From: Marivita geojedonensis
GTDB taxonomy: Bacteria; Pseudomonadota; Alphaproteobacteria; Rhodobacterales; Rhodobacteraceae
Reading direction: 5' to 3'
Assembly: GCF_002115805.1 (NCBI RefSeq)
Contig: NZ_JFKC01000006.1
Coordinates: forward strand, 119,518-183,517
DNA: 64,000 bases
Made by a program: the position numbers and the translations under genes. The notes under the pieces are model-generated. The model did not search any database, was not told the DNA's origin, and saw nothing but the letters and a program-made list of their open reading frames with translations. Of this stretch, positions 1 to 8,900 are shown piece after piece. The number at the start of each line of letters is the position of its first letter. Position 1 is the first letter of the stretch.

Positions 1-396
1 AAAGGGGGCGGGGATCCGTGGGACCCCAAGCTGGGGCAGGGGCGGCTTCAGGATATCGAACTGGTCGCGCAAGCCGCAGCCGTGCTGGGCGGGCAGCCGC
101 TTGGCTCTGTGCCCGACGCGCTGCAAAGCGGGGTGTCCTGCGGCTGGCTCAGTGGCGAACAGGCCGACCGTCTGGCAGACACGTACCGCCTGTGCTGGGC
201 GCTCCAGATCGCGTCGCGGCTGATTTCGGAATCCACAATCGCGCCGGACAGCGACAACAGCGCGGCCTCGGGCTTTTTGTGCAGGATCACCGGAACCGAC
301 AGCATTTCGGAGCTGAAAAAGACACTCGATACGGCATCGACCGAGGCGGCGCAGATCATCAACGCCGTGTTGCCGGATGTCAGCGAAGAGGACTGA
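1..396 (+). CDS. glnE: Glutamine synthetase adenylyltransferase, C-terminal part (5' truncated by window edge)
   Basis: The frame is open from base 1, so the gene starts upstream of the window. The first residues read DPWDPKLGQGRLQDIEL, the conserved segment of the C-terminal adenylyl-transferring nucleotidyltransferase half of GlnE and its helical GlnD/GlnE-associated domain. The family adds AMP to, or removes it from, glutamine synthetase in response to PII. About 131 of an expected 900-plus residues are visible. The stop at 394-396 is followed after 3 bases by the next gene, so the two are probably co-transcribed. Confidence 0.85.
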   Translation, partial: KGGGDPWDPKLGQGRLQDIELVAQAAAVLGGQPLGSVPDALQSGVSCGWLSGEQADRLADTYRLCWALQIASRLISESTIAPDSDNSAASGFLCRITGTDSISELKKTLDTASTEAAQIINAVLPDVSEED

Positions 397-399
397 ACC

Positions 400-663
400 A
401 TGCGCAAGGGCGACGCCACCGACCCCAAGGGCCTGATCGCGGAATCCTACCGCATCGACGGCATTAGCTATGAGGAATGCCGCTCGATCTTTCTGGACTG
501 GGCGCTGGCGGTCCCGGTGGACGCCGACAGCCAGACCTTGATTTCAGAGCTGCTGTCGCGCCATGGCGAAGAAGGGCACCCGATGACCCAGGTGCTCACT
601 GAAGGCCTGACCGCTGCCAAAACCCCAAAACGCCGCGGGGGATGGAAAGCCAGACGCAGCTGA
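400..663 (+). CDS. Small conserved hypothetical protein downstream of glnE
   Basis: This 87-residue soluble protein has no signal peptide or membrane segment. It is acidic in the middle and ends in a basic tail (KTPKRRGGWKARRS). The start is the ATG 3 bases after the glnE stop, preceded by GAGGA. Residues 14-50 look like a small helical domain, but I do not recognise the family. The arrangement suggests a co-transcribed accessory gene next to glnE; no function can be assigned. Confidence 0.6.
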   Translation: MRKGDATDPKGLIAESYRIDGISYEECRSIFLDWALAVPVDADSQTLISELLSRHGEEGHPMTQVLTEGLTAAKTPKRRGGWKARRS

Positions 664-952
664 AAGTGGCGATTTGGCACCCAGATCCGCGGATTTCAGC
701 CAGAAACTGCATTGCTTTTTCACTTGTTCGGAGAATTCTCCTATATCTGCGCTGGCGCATCGCATTGGCATTTGCGGTGTGATGGCAACCGCATTCCGAC
801 GTATACGGCAAGGATCGCACAAACGGCTCCTTTGCCCGCGCAGTTGGGTAGTAGACGCTTGCCGAAGAAAAAATTTGGTTTGCAATATCAGTTGGGTGAA
901 CTCGAGGACTTTAAAAAATATAACTGCTGCCAACCCGTTCCTGCAGGCACCG

Positions 953-1303
953 ATGATGACAGAGCGGTTCGATCCGGTGCCCACTAACCGGCAGACAGCT
1001 TACCTCCGCCACGGAAGCAAAACACATAGGAGCTGCACGCGCTTATTTATCGGAAGGTTATCCATACCCAGCCCGACACCTGAGGCGCTTCTCGCCGAAG
1101 CACTGGGCTTGGACCCTTCGACCATCGGTCCCGAGACCGCGCTTGAAACCAGTGCGGCGTGGGACAGTCTGGCCCATTTCCGGATCGTTGCCGCAATCGA
1201 AGAGACGCTGGCTCGTCCGCTGACCCCGGACGAGATTTTCTCCGCAACGGATTACCAGAGCATCGGAGCGTTGCTCACGACCGGAACCGCCGCCCAGGAT
1301 TGA
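953..1303 (+). CDS. Stand-alone acyl carrier protein
   Basis: The C-terminal 80 residues form an acyl-carrier fold: a helix with LLAEALGLDPSTI, then TSAAWDSLAHFRIVAAIE with the DSL motif whose serine would carry phosphopantetheine, then a last helix LTPDEIFSATDYQSIGAL. The start is uncertain. From the ATG pair at 953/956 the protein has about 35 extra residues compared with a normal 80-residue ACP. No in-frame ATG, GTG or TTG lies closer to the domain than the GTG at 977, although AGGAG (1028-1032) and GGAAGG (1050-1055) resemble ribosome sites, so a rare start codon is possible. No ketosynthase or AMP ligase is adjacent. Bases 664-952 upstream contain no convincing gene. Confidence 0.65.
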   Translation: MMTERFDPVPTNRQTAYLRHGSKTHRSCTRLFIGRLSIPSPTPEALLAEALGLDPSTIGPETALETSAAWDSLAHFRIVAAIEETLARPLTPDEIFSATDYQSIGALLTTGTAAQD

Positions 1304-1399
1304 GCCTGCCGGTCCGTCGTACGCCAACCCGTTCACCAATATCGACAAATGCGCGGAAACATGCTCCTTGGTCTGGCCGGGTCAGTGGGAAAGGGCGTC

Positions 1400-2308
1400 A
1401 TGCGCGAGAGGTCGGACAATGCGGTTCTCGCGATCCTGATCAGCGTCCTCGCGCTCGTCCTCTTCGATCTGATGGGGTTGATCATCAAGCATCTTTCTCC
1501 TCGCTACAGCGCGGCGGAGCTTTCGGCCTATCGTAACCTCTTCGGTCTTGTGCCCAGCCTGATTGCACTCTGGATGACGGCAAGCTGGCGCGAGGCCGGG
1601 CGTCCGATGCGGATCCGCCAGTGGCGGCTGGCGGCGCTGCGGGGCGTTGCGGTCACCTTTGCCCAGTTCATGTTCTACCTGTCGCTCGGGATCATGGCCT
1701 TTGCCACGGCGACGACGATTTCCTACACAACCGCGCTGTTCACCACGGCACTCGCCGTTCCGATCCTGCGGGAGCGGGTGGGCTGGGTGCGCTGGTCCGC
1801 GGTCGCGGTCGGGTTTGTGGGGGTAGTGATGATTCTCAGACCGGGCAGCGATGCGTTTTCGTGGGCGCTGCTGCTGCCGGTCGGGGCGTCTGCGCTTTAT
1901 GCCTTCAGCGGCGTGACCGCACGGCTGATCGACCCGGAGGTGCCTACGCCGCTCTTCAACCTCTATTCTTCGGTCATTGCGGCGGCGGGGTCGTTCACGC
2001 TGGCCATATCCATCGGCGGTTTCACCCCGGTGGCCAGCACCAGCGATCTGGCGTTCATCGTCCTGATGGGAATGTTCGGCGGATCAGCGGTGCTGTGCCT
2101 TGTGGTGGCCTACCGTATGACCGAGCCAAGCAACCTTGCCCCGTTCAGCTATTTCGGCATTCCCATCGCATTCTTTCTGGGATGGGTGTTCTTTGCCGAA
2201 GCGCCAGTGGACGATCTCTGGCCCGGTGCGCTTCTGATCGTGATCGGTGGGCTGATGATCGTGTTCAGGGAACGCGGGTTGCGGCGTCCGAAGGGACCCG
2301 GGCTCTGA
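1400..2308 (+). CDS. DMT-superfamily permease (EamA family)
   Basis: An integral membrane protein of about 302 residues with ten predicted hydrophobic helices in two EamA repeats (roughly residues 10-145 and 155-290). It begins LAILISVLALVLFDLMGLIIK and has the typical ISYTTALFTTALAVPILRE segment at the end of repeat one. Family members export metabolites or amino acids; the substrate is not predictable. The ATG at 1400 is preferred because AAAGGG lies at the right distance. An upstream in-frame ATG at 1349 would add 17 residues. It converges on the bactofilin gene. Confidence 0.8.
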   Translation: MRERSDNAVLAILISVLALVLFDLMGLIIKHLSPRYSAAELSAYRNLFGLVPSLIALWMTASWREAGRPMRIRQWRLAALRGVAVTFAQFMFYLSLGIMAFATATTISYTTALFTTALAVPILRERVGWVRWSAVAVGFVGVVMILRPGSDAFSWALLLPVGASALYAFSGVTARLIDPEVPTPLFNLYSSVIAAAGSFTLAISIGGFTPVASTSDLAFIVLMGMFGGSAVLCLVVAYRMTEPSNLAPFSYFGIPIAFFLGWVFFAEAPVDDLWPGALLIVIGGLMIVFRERGLRRPKGPGL

Positions 2309-2330
2309 GCCCGTCTGCCTTGCGCCCACG

Positions 2331-2355
2331 AAAAAGGCCGCCCAAGGGGCGGCCT
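2331..2355 (-). terminator. Rho-independent terminator of the M23 peptidase-bactofilin operon
   Basis: A perfect 9-bp stem (arms 2335-2343 and 2347-2355, loop AAG) is followed on the minus strand by five T residues (2335-2331). It lies 25 bp past the bactofilin stop and could also block readthrough from the convergent permease gene. Confidence 0.85.
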
Positions 2356-2379
2356 GACTTCTGTCCGGGCTGAACGATA

Positions 2380-2883
2380 TCAGCCGTTCGATGCCGCCGG
2401 TGCCGGGGCAGGGGCCGGCTTGGCCTTGCCACCGTTGAGCGGGTCGTCCTGACGCTGCACCGAGCCTTCGAAATGGGCGCCAGATTCGATCGCGATGGTC
2501 TTGTGGATGATATCACCCTCGACACGTGCGGTTGCGGTCAGACGCACCTTCAGGCCACGCACACGGCCCACGACGCGGCCGTTCACCACGACATCGTCAG
2601 CCACCACTTCGCCCTTGATCGTGGCGCTCTCGCCCACGGTCAGCAGGTGCGCACGGATGTCGCCCTCGACGGTGCCTTCGACATTGATGTCGCCGGTGGT
2701 CTTCAGATTGCCCGTGATGTGCAGATCGCTCGACAGGATCGAGGCCGCCGGCTTGGCCTTGGGCGCGGATGCCTTGAACTCGGTTGCCGCAGACGGGCGC
2801 GAGGTTTCGGGAGTCGCCGGTTTCGGCGCGCTGCCCTCATCGGCCTTGGGGCCGGGCTCATTGATTTTACTTTTAGAAAACAT
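2380..2883 (-). CDS. Bactofilin (polymer-forming cytoskeletal protein)
   Basis: A 167-residue protein whose core (about residues 48-145) is a run of short beta repeats such as LHITGNLKTTGDINVEGTVEGDI and GRVVGRVRGLKVRLTATARVEGDI, the right-handed beta-helix of bactofilins. Flanking tails are rich in Ala, Pro and Lys, as is usual. Bactofilins polymerise without nucleotide and position cell-wall enzymes. The start lies inside the 3' end of the upstream M23 peptidase gene (11-bp overlap), implying translational coupling. That arrangement recurs in this family and suggests the filament scaffolds the neighbouring endopeptidase. Confidence 0.9.
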   Translation of the reverse strand: MFSKSKINEPGPKADEGSAPKPATPETSRPSAATEFKASAPKAKPAASILSSDLHITGNLKTTGDINVEGTVEGDIRAHLLTVGESATIKGEVVADDVVVNGRVVGRVRGLKVRLTATARVEGDIIHKTIAIESGAHFEGSVQRQDDPLNGGKAKPAPAPAPAASNG

Positions 2884-4186
2884 CGTTTGCAGCCTTGATG
2901 TAGATCATGGGGTTAACGGGTTTGCCGCCGACTCGAACCTCGTAGTGTAAATGGGTGCCGGTGGAACGACCAGTGTTCCCCATAGCAGCAATTCTATCCC
3001 CGCGCGAGACCCTTTGACCCTTCTTCACGTAGAGTTTCGAGTTATGCGCGTAGCGGGTTTCGATGCCGAACTCATGCTGGATCTTGACGAGTCTACCATA
3101 TCCTGACTGCCAGCCCGCATAGGTCACAACACCGTCCGCCGTGGCGTAGATCGGCGTGCCGTGTGCGCCGGCGAAATCGGTGCCCGCATGCAGGCGACCC
3201 CAGCGATATCCGAATCCGCTGGTAAAGCGGAACGAATCCTTGATCGGCATGGCGAAGGGCGCTTTTTCCGCCGCGATCCGGTACAGGTTGAGGCGGTCCA
3301 TCTGGTTCAGGATGCGGTTGGCGCGCAGCACGTCCTCAGACGGTTCCTCGCCACGGGTCGAGAAGCTCAGCGGCATCAGCGGGCCACCCTGGCCGGAATA
3401 GCCACGGCGCACCTGATTGAGGATGGTGTCGGGGTTCATGCCCGCCGCTTCGAACATCTTGTCGAGCGGTTTGACGGAGACGGTCATCGCCTCTTCGAGC
3501 TGGCGGAAGATTGTGTCGTTCTTTTCTTCCATCAGCTTGATTTCGGTCGCCATCTCGTCGGCGCGGATCAGGGCATCCTGCGCGTCGGCCACAACCTGAT
3601 CGCGCTCTTCTGCGGTGCGGGCCAGGGCGGCTGACAGGAAATCCAGCGTCGTGCTGTCGATCTCGCCACCCGAGGCAAGGGCAGTACCGCCTTCGTTGAT
3701 CTCGTTCCGCAGTGCGGCCAGTTCGGTCCGTACGTCTTCGCGGTCACGGATCGCATCGCGCAGTTTCAGCTGAACAGCCTCCAGTCCGGTTTCCAGCTCT
3801 GCCGTGCGGGTTTCGGCATCGAGCAGCCTGGACTGCATGACCGAGACCTGTTCCAGAGCGGTGTTGAACCGCTCCTGCGCGGCGACCGCTTCGGCGGCAC
3901 GGGCATTGCGTTCTTCGGAGAGGATGTTGAGGCGAAGCTGGTAGGTTTCGAGATCGCGGCGGGCCTGTTCGCGGAAGTTGCCGGATCCGATGGAGTCCAT
4001 CAGCAGGACGGCGGTGGCGATGATGCTCCAGGCTAGGACGAGGGATGCGCCCCCGAAGGCAATGGCCTGTGTGCTGGATTTCAGCCGGATGAAGCGGGTG
4101 TCTGTATCGGATCTCAGGAACAGTCGGCGTTCCGGAAAAAAGCGTTCAAGTATGGCATGCAGTTTGATCGCAAGTCGTGTGCGCAC
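2873..4186 (-). CDS. M23-family peptidoglycan endopeptidase with coiled coil
   Basis: A 437-residue protein with a single N-terminal membrane anchor (about residues 39-65), a long coiled coil (about 75-240, heptads of Glu, Leu and Arg) and a C-terminal LytM/M23 domain (about 310-425). Zinc ligands are visible in RLHAGTDF (HxxxD) and HLHYEV. It would cut peptide cross-links in periplasmic peptidoglycan. The start is GTG, 13 bases after AGAGGAA; no ATG fits better. Overlap with the bactofilin gene downstream links the enzyme to a shape-determining cytoskeleton. Confidence 0.88.
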   Translation of the reverse strand: MRTRLAIKLHAILERFFPERRLFLRSDTDTRFIRLKSSTQAIAFGGASLVLAWSIIATAVLLMDSIGSGNFREQARRDLETYQLRLNILSEERNARAAEAVAAQERFNTALEQVSVMQSRLLDAETRTAELETGLEAVQLKLRDAIRDREDVRTELAALRNEINEGGTALASGGEIDSTTLDFLSAALARTAEERDQVVADAQDALIRADEMATEIKLMEEKNDTIFRQLEEAMTVSVKPLDKMFEAAGMNPDTILNQVRRGYSGQGGPLMPLSFSTRGEEPSEDVLRANRILNQMDRLNLYRIAAEKAPFAMPIKDSFRFTSGFGYRWGRLHAGTDFAGAHGTPIYATADGVVTYAGWQSGYGRLVKIQHEFGIETRYAHNSKLYVKKGQRVSRGDRIAAMGNTGRSTGTHLHYEVRVGGKPVNPMIYIKAANDVF

Positions 4187-4273
4187 CTGTATGTTCCTCT
4201 TTCCCGTCCCTTAGGTCGCGCCTCTAAAGCCCCAACTCCGGGCGCGTATCCGTTACGGCTCTATCGATACATT

Positions 4274-4339
4274 CCGAAATTGGCAACGTTTTTGGACCAG
4301 TGATTCCCGCGCGCGCGCGATCCCTTGCCGAATTGGCAA
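4274..4339. repeat. Two direct copies of CCGAA(A)TTGGCAA upstream of the M23-bactofilin operon
   Basis: CCGAAATTGGCAA (4274-4286) and CCGAATTGGCAA (4328-4339) lie about 54 bp apart in the promoter region of the M23 gene. The second copy is also part of an imperfect palindrome TTGCC-GAATT-GGCAA (4325-4339). They could be regulator sites; the factor is unknown. A (CG)n run lies between them at 4307-4320. Confidence 0.35.
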
Positions 4340-4401
4340 GATTTCGCCGATCTTTTCGGGGCTTATCGAAGGTTGCGCATCTGCCACGGAACGTGGCGCG
4401 G

Positions 4402-5211
4402 TCAGCCGGTTTCCGTCAGCGGCCAGTAGAAATCCGGCGGAAGCCCCGCCTCGGCGCGCTTTTCCTCGTTGAAAGGTGGTTTCAGTGCGCCTTTGAAATA
4501 GCGCCGCACCAGTGTGTGAAAGGCGTCTTTCGGGTCTTCCTCGTGGCGCCCACACAGAAAGTGAAACCATTTCGAGCCATAGGCCACATGCCCCACTTCC
4601 TCGGCATAGATTGTCTCAAGTGCGGCCACGGCGCTGGTGGCATCGGCCTTGCGGAAGATCTCGATCATGCCGGGGGTCACATCCAGGCCCCGTGCTTCGA
4701 GCACCATCGGCACCACCGCCAAACGGCCCATGAAATCGTCCACCGTGTCTTCGGCGGCGCGCCACATGCCGGCGTGGGCGGGCAGGGCGCCGTAAAAGCT
4801 ACCCATCTCTTCAACACAGTCGCACATCAGGTTGAAATGCTTGGATTCCTCGTCCGCCGCCTTGACCCAGTCATCATAGAACCCCATCGGCATCCGGACA
4901 TGGGTAAAGCGCGGGATGATGTCCCAGTGCAGGTCCACCGCGTTCAGTTCGATATGCGCCACCGCATGCAGAAGCGCGATGCGCCCCTGCGGACTGCCGG
5001 GCTTGCGCTTGGGCACATCGCGCGGGTCGAGCAGTTCCGGCGCATCCGGCCGGGATGGGCGCAGCGGCGGCGTGGCGGTTCCGATCTCAAGCGGCGCGCC
5101 TGCCTCGCGCGCGGCGAACCATTGCGCGGCATAGTCCCGCGACTTGGCGGTTTTGTCCCGCCCGTCCGCAGTGGTCAGAACATCCACCGCCATGTCACAT
5201 AAGGTCATCAT
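4402..5211 (-). CDS. DUF455 family ferritin-like protein
   Basis: A 269-residue soluble protein with the pattern of the DUF455 ferritin-like family. It has a basic/proline-rich N-terminal third, then helices with conserved metal-type residues (LLHAVAHIELNAVDLHWD, ADEESKHFNLM, YAEEVGHVAYG). The repeated ExxH pattern fits a dimetal four-helix bundle. The biochemical role of the family is not established; some relatives hydroxylate tRNA. The start MMTLCDM is preceded by GAGGGGC. It stands alone on the minus strand, with the hairpin repeat of 5259-5354 between it and bcp. Confidence 0.8.
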   Translation of the reverse strand: MMTLCDMAVDVLTTADGRDKTAKSRDYAAQWFAAREAGAPLEIGTATPPLRPSRPDAPELLDPRDVPKRKPGSPQGRIALLHAVAHIELNAVDLHWDIIPRFTHVRMPMGFYDDWVKAADEESKHFNLMCDCVEEMGSFYGALPAHAGMWRAAEDTVDDFMGRLAVVPMVLEARGLDVTPGMIEIFRKADATSAVAALETIYAEEVGHVAYGSKWFHFLCGRHEEDPKDAFHTLVRRYFKGALKPPFNEEKRAEAGLPPDFYWPLTETG

Positions 5212-5258
5212 AGCCCCTCATTGCGCGCTGGGCGTTGAAGTTCAAGCCGATGACCTGT

Positions 5259-5354
5259 GCTTCTCTGTTTAATAAATACCTCGGGAGTATGAGGGCGGAG
5301 CCCTCATGCGCGCCGCAGGCGCGCCCCGGTCGGATCGGGCATGGCCCGATCCGA
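5259..5354 (-). repeat. Triple tandem hairpin plus conserved GAGGTATTT-type motif
   Basis: Three perfect hairpins stand back to back just past the bcp stop: arms 5289-5296/5300-5307, 5308-5314/5318-5324 and 5330-5340/5344-5354, each with a 3-base loop. On the minus strand they are followed by a motif (5288-5259) that reads ACTCCCGAGGTATTT and then AAACAGAGAAG. The same motif follows hairpins at 45083-45113. The set probably acts as a terminator or mRNA end stabiliser for bcp and belongs to a dispersed repeat family. Confidence 0.7.
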
Positions 5355-5365
5355 GACAAAGATGA

Positions 5366-5833
5366 TCAAAGCGCCTTTGCCGCTTCAAGCACCTCTTCGG
5401 CATGGCCAGGTACTTTGACCTTGCGCCAGGCTTTCGCGATCCGGCCCTCGGCGTCGATCAGGAAGGTCGAGCGTTCGATCCCCATGAACTTTTTGCCGTA
5501 CATGGATTTTTCCTTCCACACGCCGAAATCCTCGGACGCGGTGCCGTGTTCGTCCGAGATCAGCGGCACGGTCAGCTTTTTCTTGACCATGAACTTCTCG
5601 TGGCTCTCGAGGCTGTCTTTGGAAATGCCGAACACCTTGACGCCGATCTGCGCAAATTCGCTGTCCAGAGCGGTGAAGGCCTCGTTTTCCTTGGTGCAGC
5701 CCGACGTTTCATCACGGGGGTAGAAAAACAACACAACCGGCGTGCCGCGCAGGCCCGACAGCGAGATTTCGCTGTGTTCGCCGCCCTGTACGGGAAGGGT
5801 GAAGTCCGGAGCCAATTCCAGTGTGTCGCTCAT
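5366..5833 (-). CDS. bcp: Thioredoxin-dependent peroxiredoxin, Bcp/PrxQ type, single cysteine
   Basis: A 155-residue cytoplasmic thiol peroxidase reducing H2O2 and organic hydroperoxides. The thioredoxin fold is clear (APDFTLP, VVLFFYPRDETSGCTKE, FLIDAEGRI). Cys46 in TSGCTKEN is the peroxidatic residue. The resolving cysteine found five residues later in many Bcp proteins is absent, and there is no other cysteine, so it must work as a 1-Cys enzyme or use an external thiol. The start MSDTLELAPD at 5833 has AAAGGAT at good spacing; the frame stays open upstream but antisense to the next gene. Confidence 0.93.
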   Translation of the reverse strand: MSDTLELAPDFTLPVQGGEHSEISLSGLRGTPVVLFFYPRDETSGCTKENEAFTALDSEFAQIGVKVFGISKDSLESHEKFMVKKKLTVPLISDEHGTASEDFGVWKEKSMYGKKFMGIERSTFLIDAEGRIAKAWRKVKVPGHAEEVLEAAKAL

Positions 5834-5905
5834 GGCGCTATCCTTTAAGAGTAAGAAAACGGATCGGGGGCTGTTCCCCGGTTTCGCAGAGAATAACGCA
5901 AAAGG

Positions 5906-8900
5906 ATGCCGCTTCCAGTGACGGAGCCGGAACTCTCGACACAGGACACCGGACAGCCGGCCCCGCCGCCCCGGCGGCGGCGCGGGGGCAGGGTGCTGGT
6001 TGTTCTGCTGGTGCTGTGCGCGGCGCTGGCCGCGGCGGGCTGGGCGATGGTCGGGCGCAGCGTGTCGGCCCCGCTCTGGGTGCGCGACACGGTCGAGGAC
6101 CGGCTGGCCGCGGCGCTGCCCGGGTTTCAGGTGTTGTTCGGTGACGTGCAGCTTCGGCTTGATCCGGACGGGGCGACTCGGATCATCCTGCTGGATGTCG
6201 ATGTGCAGACGTCGGCCGGTGCGCCGGTGGCGGTGCTGTCGGATATCGAGATCGGCCTCGCTCTGCATGATCTGATCCGCCGCAACGTCGTTCTGCGCGA
6301 TCTGAGTGTCAGCGGAGCCTTCGTCACCCTGACCCGAAACAGGGCGGGCCAGCTGGGACTGGCACTGGGCGATGCTTTTGCGATGGATGGTGCCGCACCC
6401 GACGTGCCGACGCTAGTGGCGCAGGTCGATGCGCTGCTGATGGATGACCGTCTGTCGCGGCTTCAGAGCGTCGAGGCCAACGCCCTGACCCTCCGGTTCG
6501 AAGACGCCCGCGCGCGGCGCGGCTGGACCGTGGATGGCGGGCGTCTGCTGCTCGAGCGGGAAAACGATCTGCTGCGGCTCTCGGGGGATTTCGCCCTTTT
6601 GGGGGGCGGGGCTACGGCCACGCGGCTGCAGCTCAATGCGTCGTCGCAGATCGGAGAAACCGACGTTGCCTTCGGGGTGTCGCTCGATGACATGCCATCA
6701 CAGGACATCGCCACGCAGGGTCCGGCTCTGGCCTGGTTGGGGGCTTTGCGGGCGCCGATTTCGGGCGCGCTGCGTGCGAACCTGCGGGCCGACGGCACGC
6801 TGGGTCAGCTCAACGCGACGCTGCAGATCGACGAAGGCGTTCTGCAGCCCACGCCCGACACGCCGCCGGTCCCGTTCAACGCGGCGCGGAGCTATTTTAC
6901 CTATGATCCGGACCGCTCGCAGATCAGCTTCAGCGAATTGTCGGTAGACAGCGATCTCGTCCGGGCGGTGGCCGAGGGTCGCGCGACCCTGACCGACCTG
7001 CGCGACGGCATCCCCTCTCAGATGCTGGGGCAGGTGCGGTTCTCGCGGCTCGAGGCTGCGCCGGACACCTTGTTCGACGGACCGCTGTCGCTCGACCGCG
7101 CCGAAGCGGATTTCCGGCTGCGGCTCGATCCGTTCGAGGTCGATCTGGGCCGCGTCTGGATCGACGACCCGCAAGTGCCTTTGCGCATGACGGGCCGGTT
7201 GGGAACCGAAGATGATGCATGGACCTATGCGCTTGACGGCAGTTTCGGCGCGCTGACGCCCGAGGCGCTGCTCCATATCTGGCCCGAGCGTATGGCCCAG
7301 CGTACCCGTAAATGGGTTGTCGAGAACATACAGGACGGCGTTCTCACCGGTGGTCAGTTCGCGCTGCGCTCGCAGGACGGGCCACGCCCCATCGTTTATC
7401 TGAACGCGGCCTTCGAACAGGCGCGGCTGCGCTATGCCCGCACCCTGCCGGTTGTGCAGGACGGTCGGGGGACGCTGACGCTCAATGCCAACCGGTTTGC
7501 CGTGCGTGTGACCGAGGGTCGGATCACGCCGCCTCAGGGCGGCGCGATCGATATCGCCGGCAGCACATTTGTGATTCCCGACACGCGGCAACGACCTGCG
7601 GACGGGCAGATCACGCTTGCCGGGGAGGGTCGTATCGAGGCGGTTCTGTCATTCCTAGACAGCCCCCGGATCGAAATCATGCAGAAAGCCCGTCGTCCGG
7701 TGGACCTGTTGGAGGGGCGTGTGCGGTTCGATGGCACTCTGAACCTGCCGCTGCGCCGGGGGCTGCGCCTGCCGGACATGGCGCTGAGTCTGCGGGGTCG
7801 CGCAACACAGGTCGCCAGCGATCAGATCGTGCCCAATCGCGCGCTGACGGCACGGGCGCTGGATGTCTCGGTGACAAACGAGCAGCTGCGTGTCTCCGGA
7901 CAGGCAGAGCTGTCCGGCGTTCCGTTCGAGGGATCGTGGACGCTGCCCATCCCCGAGCCGGGCACGCCCGCCACCGGCAGCACGGTCGATGGAACGGTTA
8001 TCCTGTCGGAAGCCGCAGCGCGAGCCTTTGGCGTGGCGCTGCCCGACGGGACGATCAGCGGTGCGGGCCCGGCCCGTCTGAAGGTCGATCTGCGCCGCGG
8101 GGCGCCTCCGGAATTCGAACTGACCTCGCGCCTTGGCGGGATCGGTCTGTCGCTTCCCCCGGTGGGGTGGAGCCTGCCGCGCGGGACGGAAGGCACACTC
8201 GAGGTCGCCGGTATTCTGGACCGTCCGGCCCGCATCGACCGGCTGGTTCTGGAAGGGCCGGGGCTGGAGGCGCGCGGCGACGTGCGGCTTAACGACAACG
8301 GCACGCTTGCTGCCATCGAACTGGACCGTGTCCGCGTGGGCGGGTGGCTGGATGCGCCGGTCACGCTGACCGGGCGCGGCGCAGGCGTACCTCCTGCGGT
8401 GCGGATCAACGGTGGCTCTGTCGATCTGCGGAACGCGCCGTTCGAACGCGGGCGCGGCGGCGGTGCGGGCGGCGCCCCGGTGCCATTGACGCTGGCGCTG
8501 GACAGTCTGCAGGTGTCGAACAGCATCCGCCTCACCGGGTTTCGGGGCGATTTGCAGTCAGGCGGCGGCCTGACAGGCAGCTTCACCGCAAGCGTCAACG
8601 GGGCCGCCCCGATCTCGGGTGAGGCGCTGGCGCAGGGTGGCGGGACGGCCTTCCGGATCCGTTCGAACGATGCGGGCAAGGTGATCCGCGAGGCCGGTAT
8701 CCTCAAGACCGTGGCGGGTGGTGACATGACATTGGCACTGGCCCCGGTGCCAGGTCAGCCAGGCAGCTATGACGGTGCGCTCGATGTCGCGAACACGCGG
8801 CTGCGCGAAGCGCCCGGAATCGCGTCTTTGCTGGATGCAATCAGTATCGTCGGCCTTCTGGATCAGCTGGAAGGGCCGGGGATTCTGTTCTCCGAGGTCG

